Positions 1-7,180 of a stretch of DNA of 64,000 nucleotides are shown piece after piece. The stretch spans positions 104,935 through 168,934 of IMG/VR virus record IMGVR_UViG_3300034111_001103, one strand, 5' to 3'. Origin of the DNA: a virus. Both the position numbers and the translations under genes were made by a program. The notes under the pieces are model-generated. The model did not search any database. It saw nothing but the letters and a program-made list of their open reading frames with translations, and was not told the origin of the DNA. The first letter of the stretch is position 1, and each line of letters opens with the position of its first letter.

Positions 1-155
1 TTACTAAAGAAGAGTATAAAAAAGTAGAAAAAGAAATAACTGAAGGTCAAATAGCTATTAAAATAGTTAGTAAGATAAAAGAGATATTAGGGGATGGTTA
101 TAGATTATTTAATAAATCTGATTTATTAGATAAAATTATAAATTTAACAAAATAA
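1..155 (+). CDS. C-terminal end of an unknown protein (partial)
   Basis: The third frame is open from the left edge to a TAA at 153-155, giving the last 50 residues of a protein whose start lies outside the window. The other two + frames are closed by early stops. The visible part is lysine- and glutamate-rich and probably helical, ending in SDLLDKIINLTK. No family is recognised. Its direction and codon use match the following replication genes, so it is probably the tail of the preceding gene in the same block. Confidence 0.6.
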   Translation, partial: TKEEYKKVEKEITEGQIAIKIVSKIKEILGDGYRLFNKSDLLDKIINLTK

Positions 156-157
156 AA

Positions 158-188
158 TTTTTATATTCACTATATTATATTATATTTA
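158..188 (+). promoter_or_regulatory. Weak Bacteroidetes-type promoter candidate
   Basis: TTTT (158-161), 19 bases, then TATATTTA (181-188). This is one mismatch in each box from the Bacteroidetes pattern TTTG-N19-TAnnTTTG. It lies in the 70-base gap after the partial first gene and about 38 bases before the ATG at 226. The gap is almost pure A/T, so chance matches are likely. Confidence 0.3.
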
Positions 189-225
189 CACATTATTAAA
201 CAAAAAAAAATTAAATTAAAAAAGT

Positions 226-1209
226 ATGAATTTACCACAAAGAGAACAGACAAACACAGAAAAGAAATTATATGTAGGGTATGGAGAATCTACATTAGTA
301 GGAATTAATCCTACAAAAGAAGAACTTATGACATTATTAGGCATAGATAATGAAGAAACTATTGCTAAATTTAAAGATCCTGAATATACAGGAGAAACTA
401 CAGAAGGAGATAAATACTTCAGATTAGCTTTTTATGTTAGAAATACAAGAACAGAACAAATAGATCAATTGAGTTTTCAAGTAACAGACAAAGAAAGAGT
501 ATCTAAAGAAGGTAAACCAGAATGGGTTAATCAATTGGGAGCTAATCAATGGGCTATAACAGAAGATGAATTATGGGATAATTTTAAATCTTTTAGTAAA
601 GTATTAAGTTGGAAAAATGTAGATGGTAGTGTTACAGAAAAATATAATGCTGGAGCTAAACCAGAAAAAGTAGATAATTTAGGAGATAAAGTATTTAGAA
701 AAGCTTTAGAAGGAGAAGTTGCTGTATATAGCTTTATGATTAATATGTTTAATTTAGATATATATAGTCAAGATTTAAATCTTTTATTAGATATACCTAC
801 TATGCTAAAAGGAAACTTTAAATCACTAAGAAAGACTCTAATGGACATCAGATTTGATGTTAGTGGAAATGAAAAAACTGTAGTATGTTCTTATGGAGTT
901 AAGTTGAAAGATGATGGAACTCCTGTACAAACTGTTTATAACAGAGCATTTTTACCTGGATATATGTTTAAAAATGTAAAAGCTTATAATCTAGACCCTA
1001 CTAAATTAGCTTCTTTAGTACAAGTTAAAGAAGCTAAATCTAGAAAAATTACTCCAGTAGAAACATTTTTAATAGACACTATGGATGAAATAAATGGATT
1101 TAGAAAAAGTAGCTATTTCTTACCACAGGAAATAGATATTTATGACTCTTCAAAAAACTTTTTAGCTTCTGGAGCAGTTGTAGCTAGTAGTACAAGTGAT
1201 GATTATTAG
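226..1209 (+). CDS. Putative ssDNA-binding/replication protein (327 aa)
   Basis: This is a soluble protein of mixed sequence without a motif that fixes its family. It ends in a serine-rich linker and an acidic-aromatic tip (SSTSDDY), a kind of tail seen in phage and bacterial single-stranded DNA-binding proteins, where it recruits other replication proteins. It is the first complete gene of a block containing a DnaB-like helicase, a 5'-3' exonuclease and RecA, so an ssDNA-binding role fits the context. The ATG is preceded by an A-rich stretch, as elsewhere in this genome. A strong hairpin terminator follows immediately, so it may be made at a higher level than its neighbours, as expected for a binding protein. 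The role is inferred from tail and context only. Confidence 0.45.
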   Translation: MNLPQREQTNTEKKLYVGYGESTLVGINPTKEELMTLLGIDNEETIAKFKDPEYTGETTEGDKYFRLAFYVRNTRTEQIDQLSFQVTDKERVSKEGKPEWVNQLGANQWAITEDELWDNFKSFSKVLSWKNVDGSVTEKYNAGAKPEKVDNLGDKVFRKALEGEVAVYSFMINMFNLDIYSQDLNLLLDIPTMLKGNFKSLRKTLMDIRFDVSGNEKTVVCSYGVKLKDDGTPVQTVYNRAFLPGYMFKNVKAYNLDPTKLASLVQVKEAKSRKITPVETFLIDTMDEINGFRKSSYFLPQEIDIYDSSKNFLASGAVVASSTSDDY

Positions 1210-1233
1210 TAAATAAATTATATTAAGTCTTAG

Positions 1234-1272
1234 ACCCTCTTATATAATTTAAAAAGTATAAGAGGGTTTTTT
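1234..1272 (+). terminator. Rho-independent terminator after the 327-aa gene
   Basis: An 11-bp perfect stem (1234-1244 with 1257-1267, arms ACCCTCTTATA and TATAAGAGGGT) with a 12-base loop runs into a six-T tract at 1267-1272. It sits 24 bases after the stop at 1209 and before the ATG at 1302. It is one of the few places in the + block where genes are separated by more than 60 bases. Confidence 0.8.
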
Positions 1273-1301
1273 AATAATTATAATTAAAAAAAAACAAAAC
1301 T

Positions 1302-1895
1302 ATGTACAACTTAGAAACTTTATTAAAAATAAAAGAACTAGGTTTATCTGTAAGGTATTATCTTCTATTAAAATTAGTAGAAGATAATGCTCTTTTTAAC
1401 TTTAGAGAAGAATATTTAGATATTATAGTAGGTATGAAAACTGAAGGTTTTCTAACAAATACTGAAGAATTAACTACTAAAGGTTATGAAATTTTAAAGG
1501 AAATAGAAGGTAAAAATGATACAAAAGGTATTAATTATCCTCTTTTACATAAAAAACTTCAAGATGAATTGTTTAAACTTACAGGAGAAAGACAATATAG
1601 AGTAGATGGTAAATATTCTTTTTTTCCAAATTTAAAAGATTTCACAGATAAACTTAAAAAAGTAGTTCTAAAATATAAACTAAAAGACTACAATAAAATA
1701 GAAACTATACTCTTAAATCACATAAGAAAAGCTGTAAAAGCTAATTTTAAATATATTCCTCTCTTAGGATACTATATAAGTAAAGATAGTAAGAGTATGT
1801 TAGTAGATGATTATGAGAATTATGATGGAAAAGAAAATACAACTATTCAAGCTAATCACAATACAAGTACACCAATAAACACATTTGATATATAA
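1302..1895 (+). CDS. Winged-helix-like replication-associated protein (197 aa)
   Basis: The first 70 residues resemble a winged-helix fold: helices, then a turn reading GFLTNTEELTTKGYEIL, close to the 'wing' of DnaD/MarR-like domains. The middle (about 115-160) is a lysine-rich helical segment, KKVVLKYKLKDYNKIETILL, and the C-terminus is a disordered, asparagine/threonine-rich tail. Its stop overlaps the start of the DnaB-like ATPase by one base, so the two are translationally coupled. A helicase loader or primosome-type partner of that ATPase would fit both fold and position, but this is inference; no loader signature is visible. Confidence 0.45.
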   Translation: MYNLETLLKIKELGLSVRYYLLLKLVEDNALFNFREEYLDIIVGMKTEGFLTNTEELTTKGYEILKEIEGKNDTKGINYPLLHKKLQDELFKLTGERQYRVDGKYSFFPNLKDFTDKLKKVVLKYKLKDYNKIETILLNHIRKAVKANFKYIPLLGYYISKDSKSMLVDDYENYDGKENTTIQANHNTSTPINTFDI

Positions 1896-3028
1896 TGATA
1901 GATTATTTTGATGATTTAGAGAAAGAAATAACAGAAGGATTAAATAAAGAACTTATTTCAATGGGTTTTGATAGATTAAATTATCATATAGGGTTAAGAA
2001 AAGCTACTTATTACCTAATAGGAGGTTTTACAGGTTCAGGAAAAACTACATTTTTAGATGATGCTTTTGTATTAAATCCTTATGAGTTTGTTTTATCTCC
2101 TAAAAATACTAAAGGATTGAAGTTAAAAATCTTCTATTTTTCTATGGAAAGAAGAAAAAACTACAAAATAGCTAAATGGATAAGTAGAAAAATATTTACT
2201 GATACAGGTCAAATTATATCTGTAAATAAGATTTTAGGTTGGGTTTCTAAAGAAAATAAATTAACTGCTGAAGAACTAGAAATAGTAAAATCTTACAAAG
2301 ATTATATAAATACTATGTTAAATAATGTAGTTACTATTATAGAAAATCCTCAAAATCCTATGGGTATTAAAAAAACTATAGATGCTTATGCTGAAGCTAA
2401 TGGTAAAAAAGTAAAAATAGATGAACATAATTATAAATATATCCCTAATGACCCTAATGAGCATGTTATAGTAATTTATGACCATATTGGTTTACAAAAG
2501 AAAGAAACCAGAAGTTATCCTAATGGAGATAAAGTTAGATTATCCTCTAAAAAAGAAATTATAGATCAATCTTCAGAAGATGCTAGAAAATTTAGAGATG
2601 TTTATGGTTATACTATAGTAAAAATATCTCAATTTAACAGAGATATATCTAACCCTATAAGATTAAAAAATGGAGATGTAGAACCTATGTTAGAGGACTT
2701 TAAAGATTCTGCATCAACACAAGAAGATAGTGAGGTATGTATAGCTTTATTTGATCCAATGAGATATAAAATACCTGACCCTATTGGTTATAATTTAGAA
2801 AAATTAAGAAACTCTTATGGTAATAAAATGTATAGAAGTATTAAAATATTAAAGAATAGTTATGGCTCAGATGATGTCAGAATTGGACTTGCCTTTAATC
2901 CAGTAGTGGGAATCTTCAAAGAAATGCCTAAAGTTCAAGATACTACTGAAGAAACTTATAAATCTATTATAGATAATACTTACTTTACACAAAGAAAATT
3001 AACACCTTTAAAAGAATTAAAACTATAA
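1895..3028 (+). CDS. DnaB/RecA-fold replicative helicase-like ATPase (377 aa)
   Basis: A Walker A motif GGFTGSGKTT lies at residues 43-52, followed by FYFSMERRK (about 83-91), the form seen in DnaB helicases where 'SLEM' follows a strand. A Walker B-like strand, HVIVIYDHIG, lies near residue 190. Later come KISQFNRDIS and DFKDSASTQEDSEV (about 243-285), matching the DnaB 'SQLnR' and 'dlr-sG-ieqdaD' regions. There is no N-terminal DnaB domain and the length is below a full DnaB (about 450), so this is a core ATPase of phage type. It probably unwinds the replication fork in the cytoplasm. It starts one base inside the previous gene and its stop overlaps the next start by one base. Confidence 0.75.
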   Translation: MIDYFDDLEKEITEGLNKELISMGFDRLNYHIGLRKATYYLIGGFTGSGKTTFLDDAFVLNPYEFVLSPKNTKGLKLKIFYFSMERRKNYKIAKWISRKIFTDTGQIISVNKILGWVSKENKLTAEELEIVKSYKDYINTMLNNVVTIIENPQNPMGIKKTIDAYAEANGKKVKIDEHNYKYIPNDPNEHVIVIYDHIGLQKKETRSYPNGDKVRLSSKKEIIDQSSEDARKFRDVYGYTIVKISQFNRDISNPIRLKNGDVEPMLEDFKDSASTQEDSEVCIALFDPMRYKIPDPIGYNLEKLRNSYGNKMYRSIKILKNSYGSDDVRIGLAFNPVVGIFKEMPKVQDTTEETYKSIIDNTYFTQRKLTPLKELKL

Positions 3029-3897
3029 TGCAATTAGAACTTAAATATCAAAAGACTAAAACTCTTAATATTAAAGAGAATGGTAGGTCATCTGACTGGG
3101 TAACCCCCAATTTTATTATGGGATGCAATGCTGGATGTTCTAATAGTTATTGTTATACTAGAAGATTTGGAAGAAAATATATTTATATTAATACTAATGT
3201 AGATGAAATATTAGAATCAATAAGACAACATTCTTTAAAATTAGGTACTAAAATCCCTAATCAAACAGATTTAAAGTATTGGACTTTTGATGTGGGATGT
3301 GATGTAGATCTTAATTATCATTGGAAAGATTATAATTGGGATAAAGTATTAAAGTTTTTTACAGAAACTCCTAATATTAAAGCTACTTTTGCTACTAAAT
3401 TTGTTAATAATCAATTACTACCTTATGGTAATGAAAAACTAAGAATTAGATATAGTTTAATGCCTCAACATATGTCTGATATTTTAGAACCTAAAACTTT
3501 TAAAATAGAGAAAAGGATTGAAGCTATTAATAAATTTATAGAGCATGGTTGGGATGTACATATTAATTTTAGTCCTATTGTATATACTAATACTTGGAAA
3601 AAAGATTATGAAGAATTATTTAAACTAATAGATCAGAAAGTATTATATAAAGATAAAGTAGCTTGTGAAGTTATATTTTTAACTCATAATCAAAACTTAC
3701 ATAATATTAATTTAGAACAAAATGCTATAGAAATAGAAAACCTACTTTGGAAACCAGAAATACAAGAAACTAAAATATCTCAATATGGAGGAGAAAATAT
3801 TAGGTATCAATGGGAGTTTAAAAATCAATTAATTAATGAATTTAAAGAATTACATAATAATATCATACCTTGGTGTAATATTAGGTATATTTTTTAA
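3028..3897 (+). CDS. Radical SAM, spore photoproduct lyase-like protein (289 aa)
   Basis: The cluster motif is C33-x3-C37-x4-C42 within MGCNAGCSNSYCYTRR. It is followed by SPL-type segments: YWTFDVGCDVDL, IRYSLMPQHMSDILEP with RIEAINKFIEHGWDVHINFSPIV shortly after, and a C-terminal EVIFLTHN. In spore photoproduct lyase the three cysteines bind a 4Fe-4S cluster that cleaves SAM to repair thymine dimers. Phage relatives are generally of unknown substrate. The spacing here is CX3CX4C rather than the usual CX3CX2C. The gene is fused by one-base overlap to the helicase gene and lies just upstream of a Rieske-motif gene. Possible roles are DNA lesion repair or nucleotide modification; the superfamily call is firmer than the function. 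Confidence 0.7.
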   Translation: MQLELKYQKTKTLNIKENGRSSDWVTPNFIMGCNAGCSNSYCYTRRFGRKYIYINTNVDEILESIRQHSLKLGTKIPNQTDLKYWTFDVGCDVDLNYHWKDYNWDKVLKFFTETPNIKATFATKFVNNQLLPYGNEKLRIRYSLMPQHMSDILEPKTFKIEKRIEAINKFIEHGWDVHINFSPIVYTNTWKKDYEELFKLIDQKVLYKDKVACEVIFLTHNQNLHNINLEQNAIEIENLLWKPEIQETKISQYGGENIRYQWEFKNQLINEFKELHNNIIPWCNIRYIF

Positions 3898-3918
3898 AAT
3901 AAAAACATAAAAACTATT

Positions 3919-4218
3919 ATGATACAAACAACAGATCAATTATTTAACTATTATAAAGAACATGTTGCTTTAACAGAAGGACATTACGCTTATTTAATAG
4001 ATAAAGAAGATTTTAAAGAAGCATTAAAAAAATTTGCTACTTTACATGTTGAAAAAGCATTAGAACAAGCATTTTTAAATAGTGAAATGAGAGTTTCAGA
4101 AAATGATACAAATGAAACACCTGGTTTTACTAATAATTATGATGATGGTTATGTAACTATTACAGTAAGTAAAGATTCTATTTTAAATGCTTATAATATA
4201 GAAGAAAATATAAAATAA
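3919..4218 (+). CDS. Hypothetical protein (99 aa)
   Basis: A small acidic, mostly helical protein with no recognised motif. The N-terminal half (TDQLFNYYKEHVALTEGHYAYL) looks amphipathic. The C-terminal half has the strand-like segment DDGYVTITVSKDSIL. It sits 21 bases after the radical SAM gene, and its stop overlaps the start of the Rieske-motif gene by one base, so it is likely co-translated with them. Confidence 0.6.
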   Translation: MIQTTDQLFNYYKEHVALTEGHYAYLIDKEDFKEALKKFATLHVEKALEQAFLNSEMRVSENDTNETPGFTNNYDDGYVTITVSKDSILNAYNIEENIK

Positions 4219-4748
4219 TGAAAGATAAATATACAATAGGTAATTATTATAAAATCCCTTGTATAGAATATAAAGAAGTTTATAATAGATTAGAGCAAGT
4301 AAAGTTATATGAGTTAAATATAGGTTATCCTACATATAAAAAATTTGAATATATTTATTATTTACCTGTTACTTCAGAAAAACCTCATAGTGATAGAGAA
4401 AATGGACAAAATTACTTACATTATCATGTAGATTATAGATTTGAATTTGGAGAAAAAAGTAAACATTATTTATTTGAAGATAGTAATATTAGATTAGAAC
4501 ATACTAAAAATACTAAAATAGTCTATATGATGATGAAATGTATAAAAAAATCTAATGAATTTACCACTCCTGTAAGTTATATAAAAAACTCTAAACTAAA
4601 ACATAAATGTATAATAAAAGGTAAATGTCCTCACAGAGGTCAAAACTTAACTTTAGAACCTGATATTAATGGAGTAATAACTTGTCCTAATCATGGTTTA
4701 CAATTTGATGCTATAACTAAACAATTAATAACAAATAATGATAAATAA
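4218..4748 (+). CDS. Rieske [2Fe-2S] motif protein (176 aa)
   Basis: The C-terminal part contains both halves of a Rieske cluster site: C137-P-H139-R-G and C156-P-N-H159-G, separated by 16 residues, the standard CxH...CxxH arrangement. The first 110 residues are rich in tyrosine and histidine (for example YLHYHVDYRFEF) and match no oxygenase domain I recognise. No mononuclear iron site or membrane anchor is evident, so it is more like a soluble Rieske ferredoxin with an unknown N-terminal domain than a full oxygenase. It lies two genes after a radical SAM enzyme, which needs an electron donor; supplying it is a possible role but not shown. The start overlaps the preceding stop by one base. 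Confidence 0.7.
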   Translation: MKDKYTIGNYYKIPCIEYKEVYNRLEQVKLYELNIGYPTYKKFEYIYYLPVTSEKPHSDRENGQNYLHYHVDYRFEFGEKSKHYLFEDSNIRLEHTKNTKIVYMMMKCIKKSNEFTTPVSYIKNSKLKHKCIIKGKCPHRGQNLTLEPDINGVITCPNHGLQFDAITKQLITNNDK

Positions 4749-4956
4749 CAAAGATTTACCAGGAACAAATAGTGAAACTTTTAAAATTAGATTTACTGAA
4801 GATTGGTTTCAAAAAAGTGAAACAGGTATATACAATACTCATAAATTACTAATACTAGAAATACCTCATAAAAAATGGTATAAACAATTATTACAATTTA
4901 TTAGTTTTGGACTATATGAAGCTCCTATTCAATACAAAGTAATACAAATTAAATAA
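4738..4956 (+). CDS. Hypothetical protein (72 aa)
   Basis: A short protein that overlaps the Rieske-motif gene by 11 bases and precedes the exonuclease gene by 7 bases. It reads as a beta-rich N-terminus (ETFKIRFTEDWFQKS) and a tryptophan/phenylalanine-rich middle (KKWYKQLLQFISFGLYEAP) that could be a weak membrane-surface helix. No family is recognised. Confidence 0.55.
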   Translation: MINNKDLPGTNSETFKIRFTEDWFQKSETGIYNTHKLLILEIPHKKWYKQLLQFISFGLYEAPIQYKVIQIK

Positions 4957-4963
4957 AATAAAA

Positions 4964-5803
4964 ATGAATTTAGTAACAAAAAGTAATAATGATTATATAG
5001 AACCTATTCCACATGACAATAATATTAATAGTATTATAAGTGATTTTAATGTGAAAGAGGAAAAAGTAGTTGTATTTGATGCTGATAGCTTACCTTTTAT
5101 TTGTAGTTATCAGCCTAAAAATGATGAATTTGGTAATCCTACAGAATATTATACTAAAAAAAATGGGGGTTTTGATATAGCTGAAGGTATTTTAAATGAG
5201 AAATTATTAGGAATTTTTAACAAAATAGAAGAATATTTTACTATAAAAACCATTTATTTATGTGTAAAAGGTAATAATAATCCTAGAAAACAATGGTTAA
5301 GTTCTTATAAAACTCATAGACCAGAAACTCCAGAAATAGTTAACTATTTGCACAATATTCTTATAGAAAAACATAATGCTTTTATAGCTCCTATAGGAGA
5401 AGCTGATGATGCAATTAAAACATTAGTAGATACTTTAGGAGATAATGCTTTAATTTGTGGAATAGACAAAGATTTATTAACTATTTCTGGATACCATTAC
5501 AACTATTCTAAAGATTTTTATCAATATATTGATGAAAAAACAGCTAATTATAACTTTTGGACCCAAGTATTGATAGGAGATAGTACAGATTTTGAAAATC
5601 TAAGCCCAAAAATAGGTAAAAAATATGCAGAAAAAGTATTAGATATAGATATGACTGAAGAAGAATATAAAGAAGCTGTATATAATGGGTTTTTAAAAGC
5701 TTGGAAAGGAAATGTTGATTTAGCTAAAGAAAAGATGGAATTATCTTATAAATTAGTTAAATTATGGAATTTTAAAGAATTAGAAAATGTTGAAAATAAA
5801 TAA
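4964..5803 (+). CDS. 5'-3' exonuclease, FEN/T5-D15-like (279 aa)
   Basis: The PIN/FEN metal-site pattern is visible: VVVFDADSL (D39, D41), the arginine-rich substrate stretch NNPRKQWLSSYKTHRPE, the acidic pair in GEADDAI (about 146-149), and CGIDKDLLTI (about 166-175). These are followed by a helix-3-turn-helix-like region (LSPKIGKKYAEKVL) that holds DNA in this family. It should remove RNA primers and flaps during phage DNA replication. Its place between the helicase and recA genes agrees. The first 33 residues precede the conserved fold. Length is normal for a phage stand-alone exonuclease. Confidence 0.85.
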   Translation: MNLVTKSNNDYIEPIPHDNNINSIISDFNVKEEKVVVFDADSLPFICSYQPKNDEFGNPTEYYTKKNGGFDIAEGILNEKLLGIFNKIEEYFTIKTIYLCVKGNNNPRKQWLSSYKTHRPETPEIVNYLHNILIEKHNAFIAPIGEADDAIKTLVDTLGDNALICGIDKDLLTISGYHYNYSKDFYQYIDEKTANYNFWTQVLIGDSTDFENLSPKIGKKYAEKVLDIDMTEEEYKEAVYNGFLKAWKGNVDLAKEKMELSYKLVKLWNFKELENVENK

Positions 5804-5806
5804 AAT

Positions 5807-6103
5807 ATGGAAAAACAAGAGCAAATAGATGTAATAATTGCACATCACATGGAGCTAATTAATAAATTAGAACATGAAAAAGCTTTACTAGATTATAATA
5901 TTATTAAGTCATTTAAAACAATGAATCAAGATAATATAGCCTTAATTTCTTATGAATTTTATGATTATATGGATAAACAAATGAAAATATGTGATAAAAT
6001 TAATGAAAAATATAAATATATGACAAAAGAAGTATATGAGCTGAATGAAGTTGATTTAAGATTAATGAATAAAAATATTGATAATTATAATAAAAGTAAA
6101 TAA
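5807..6103 (+). CDS. Hypothetical helical protein (98 aa)
   Basis: A short, highly charged protein dominated by heptad-like helices (AHHMELINKLEHEKALLDYN and IDNYNKSK at the end). It probably forms a coiled coil. It starts three bases after the exonuclease stop. No known family or catalytic motif is seen. Confidence 0.55.
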   Translation: MEKQEQIDVIIAHHMELINKLEHEKALLDYNIIKSFKTMNQDNIALISYEFYDYMDKQMKICDKINEKYKYMTKEVYELNEVDLRLMNKNIDNYNKSK

Positions 6104-6106
6104 AAT

Positions 6107-6553
6107 ATGAAATTAAGTAAAAAACCTACAGATTGGATTATAGCTACAGCAAATAATAATGATGATTACTTTGTAAGTGACTTTATTATAATAAATGCAA
6201 AACAATGTATAGACTTTAAAGAAAGAATTATACCTATACTAGAAAATAATGGATTAAAAGGAGAATATTCTGAGCATGGAGTAATTATGTTTGAATTCTT
6301 TGACTCTAGTAATGAATATTACCCTATCATAAATGATTTTTTAGAAAATAATGAAGAAGGTTGGTCTTATATAGAATTAACAGATAAAGAATTTGAAGAA
6401 ATACAAGAAAATTGTGTTATACTAGATAGTTGTGAAAATGAACTTAGAGTAGATTGTACTATTACTGGTATAGATAGAAGTGGATTTTCTTTTAAATCTT
6501 ATGGAAAGTATTGTGGTACAGAACTTTATGCAAATTTACCTTTAAATATATAA
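6107..6553 (+). CDS. Hypothetical protein (148 aa)
   Basis: An acidic protein of alternating strands and helices. Segments such as DWIIATANNNDDYFVSDFIII and KERIIPILENNGLKGEYSEH look like a compact alpha/beta fold. It carries four cysteines (CIDF, NCVILDSCEN, DCTI) that are not in a zinc-finger spacing. It is the last gene before a hairpin and a promoter-like site, so it probably closes the first sub-operon. Confidence 0.55.
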   Translation: MKLSKKPTDWIIATANNNDDYFVSDFIIINAKQCIDFKERIIPILENNGLKGEYSEHGVIMFEFFDSSNEYYPIINDFLENNEEGWSYIELTDKEFEEIQENCVILDSCENELRVDCTITGIDRSGFSFKSYGKYCGTELYANLPLNI

Positions 6554-6569
6554 AATAATATTAGATAAG

Positions 6570-6596
6570 AACCTTATAATTTGGAATTATAAGGTT
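6570..6596 (+). terminator. Hairpin at sub-operon boundary, possible terminator
   Basis: A perfect 12-bp stem, AACCTTATAATT (6570-6581) with AATTATAAGGTT (6585-6596), and a three-base loop TGG. A further short pairing (ATAAGA with TCTTAT, 6601-6606) extends it. There is no clean T tract, so termination is uncertain and an mRNA-processing or stability hairpin is possible. It lies 17 bases after the 148-aa gene and overlaps the upstream box of a promoter candidate. Confidence 0.55.
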
Positions 6597-6611
6597 TAAG
6601 TCTTATATTTG
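6581..6611 (+). promoter_or_regulatory. Bacteroidetes-type promoter
   Basis: TTGG (6581-6584), exactly 19 bases, then TATATTTG (6604-6611), a full match to the TAnnTTTG -7 box. It lies 22 bases before the ATG at 6633. The same TTGG-N19-TATATTTG arrangement recurs on the other strand at 45072-45102, which makes chance less likely. It would start the sub-operon leading into recA. Confidence 0.6.
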
Positions 6612-6632
6612 AAACTTAATTAAAAGAAAAAT

Positions 6633-6986
6633 ATGGAAGAAAAAATTAATTATTATTTAGTTTTAGAACAACAAACTCATTTTAATGGACATGGAGAACC
6701 TGAAGAAGGAAAACTCACTAAATTTATAACTACTAATAAATTATATGAGCAATTAATTGGTAAAGAAGGTGTTATGTTTTATGAAAATCCTGTAGAATCT
6801 TTTATAGAAGATTCTGTTTTTGTAAATATAGATAAACATTTTAGAAGTTTATTTGCTTTTCCTGAAGATAAACAAGCTCAAGATAGTTACCATTGCATTA
6901 TGTATAGTTATGAAGTTAGTATTGTTTCTAAAGAAATGGCTGAAAAATTAACAGAAATTATTAAATCTTATAAGAATATTAATTAA
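6633..6986 (+). CDS. Hypothetical protein (117 aa)
   Basis: The first gene after the promoter-like site at 6581-6611. It has an alpha/beta composition (NYYLVLEQQTHFNGHGEPEEGKL at the N-terminus and a helical C-terminus, SKEMAEKLTEIIKSYK). No recognised family. It is two bases upstream of a 58-residue gene. Confidence 0.6.
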   Translation: MEEKINYYLVLEQQTHFNGHGEPEEGKLTKFITTNKLYEQLIGKEGVMFYENPVESFIEDSVFVNIDKHFRSLFAFPEDKQAQDSYHCIMYSYEVSIVSKEMAEKLTEIIKSYKNIN

Positions 6987-6988
6987 AT

Positions 6989-7165
6989 ATGAATCAAAAT
7001 CTAGAAGTAGGAAACTTAGAGTTAATAAAGTGGAAAGATAAACATGATATCCTTTTAGAAGAAATATCTAATCTTTGGAAAGATATAAAAGATGCTATAG
7101 AAAGTAAAAACTTAAGGTTATTAGAAGAAAAGTTGAAGGATAGTGTAGAATTTATAAAAGAATAA
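6989..7165 (+). CDS. Small hypothetical protein (58 aa)
   Basis: An ATG at 6989 opens a 58-codon frame ending in TAA at 7163-7165. It exactly fills the gap between the 117-aa gene and recA, leaving 2 and 15 bases. The product is helical and charged, with a heptad-like stretch (LEEISNLWKDIKDAIESKN). Codon use matches its neighbours, and the preceding TTAAATATG context is like other starts here. Function unknown. Confidence 0.6.
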   Translation: MNQNLEVGNLELIKWKDKHDILLEEISNLWKDIKDAIESKNLRLLEEKLKDSVEFIKE

Positions 7166-7180
7166 ATTAAATAAAAAAAT

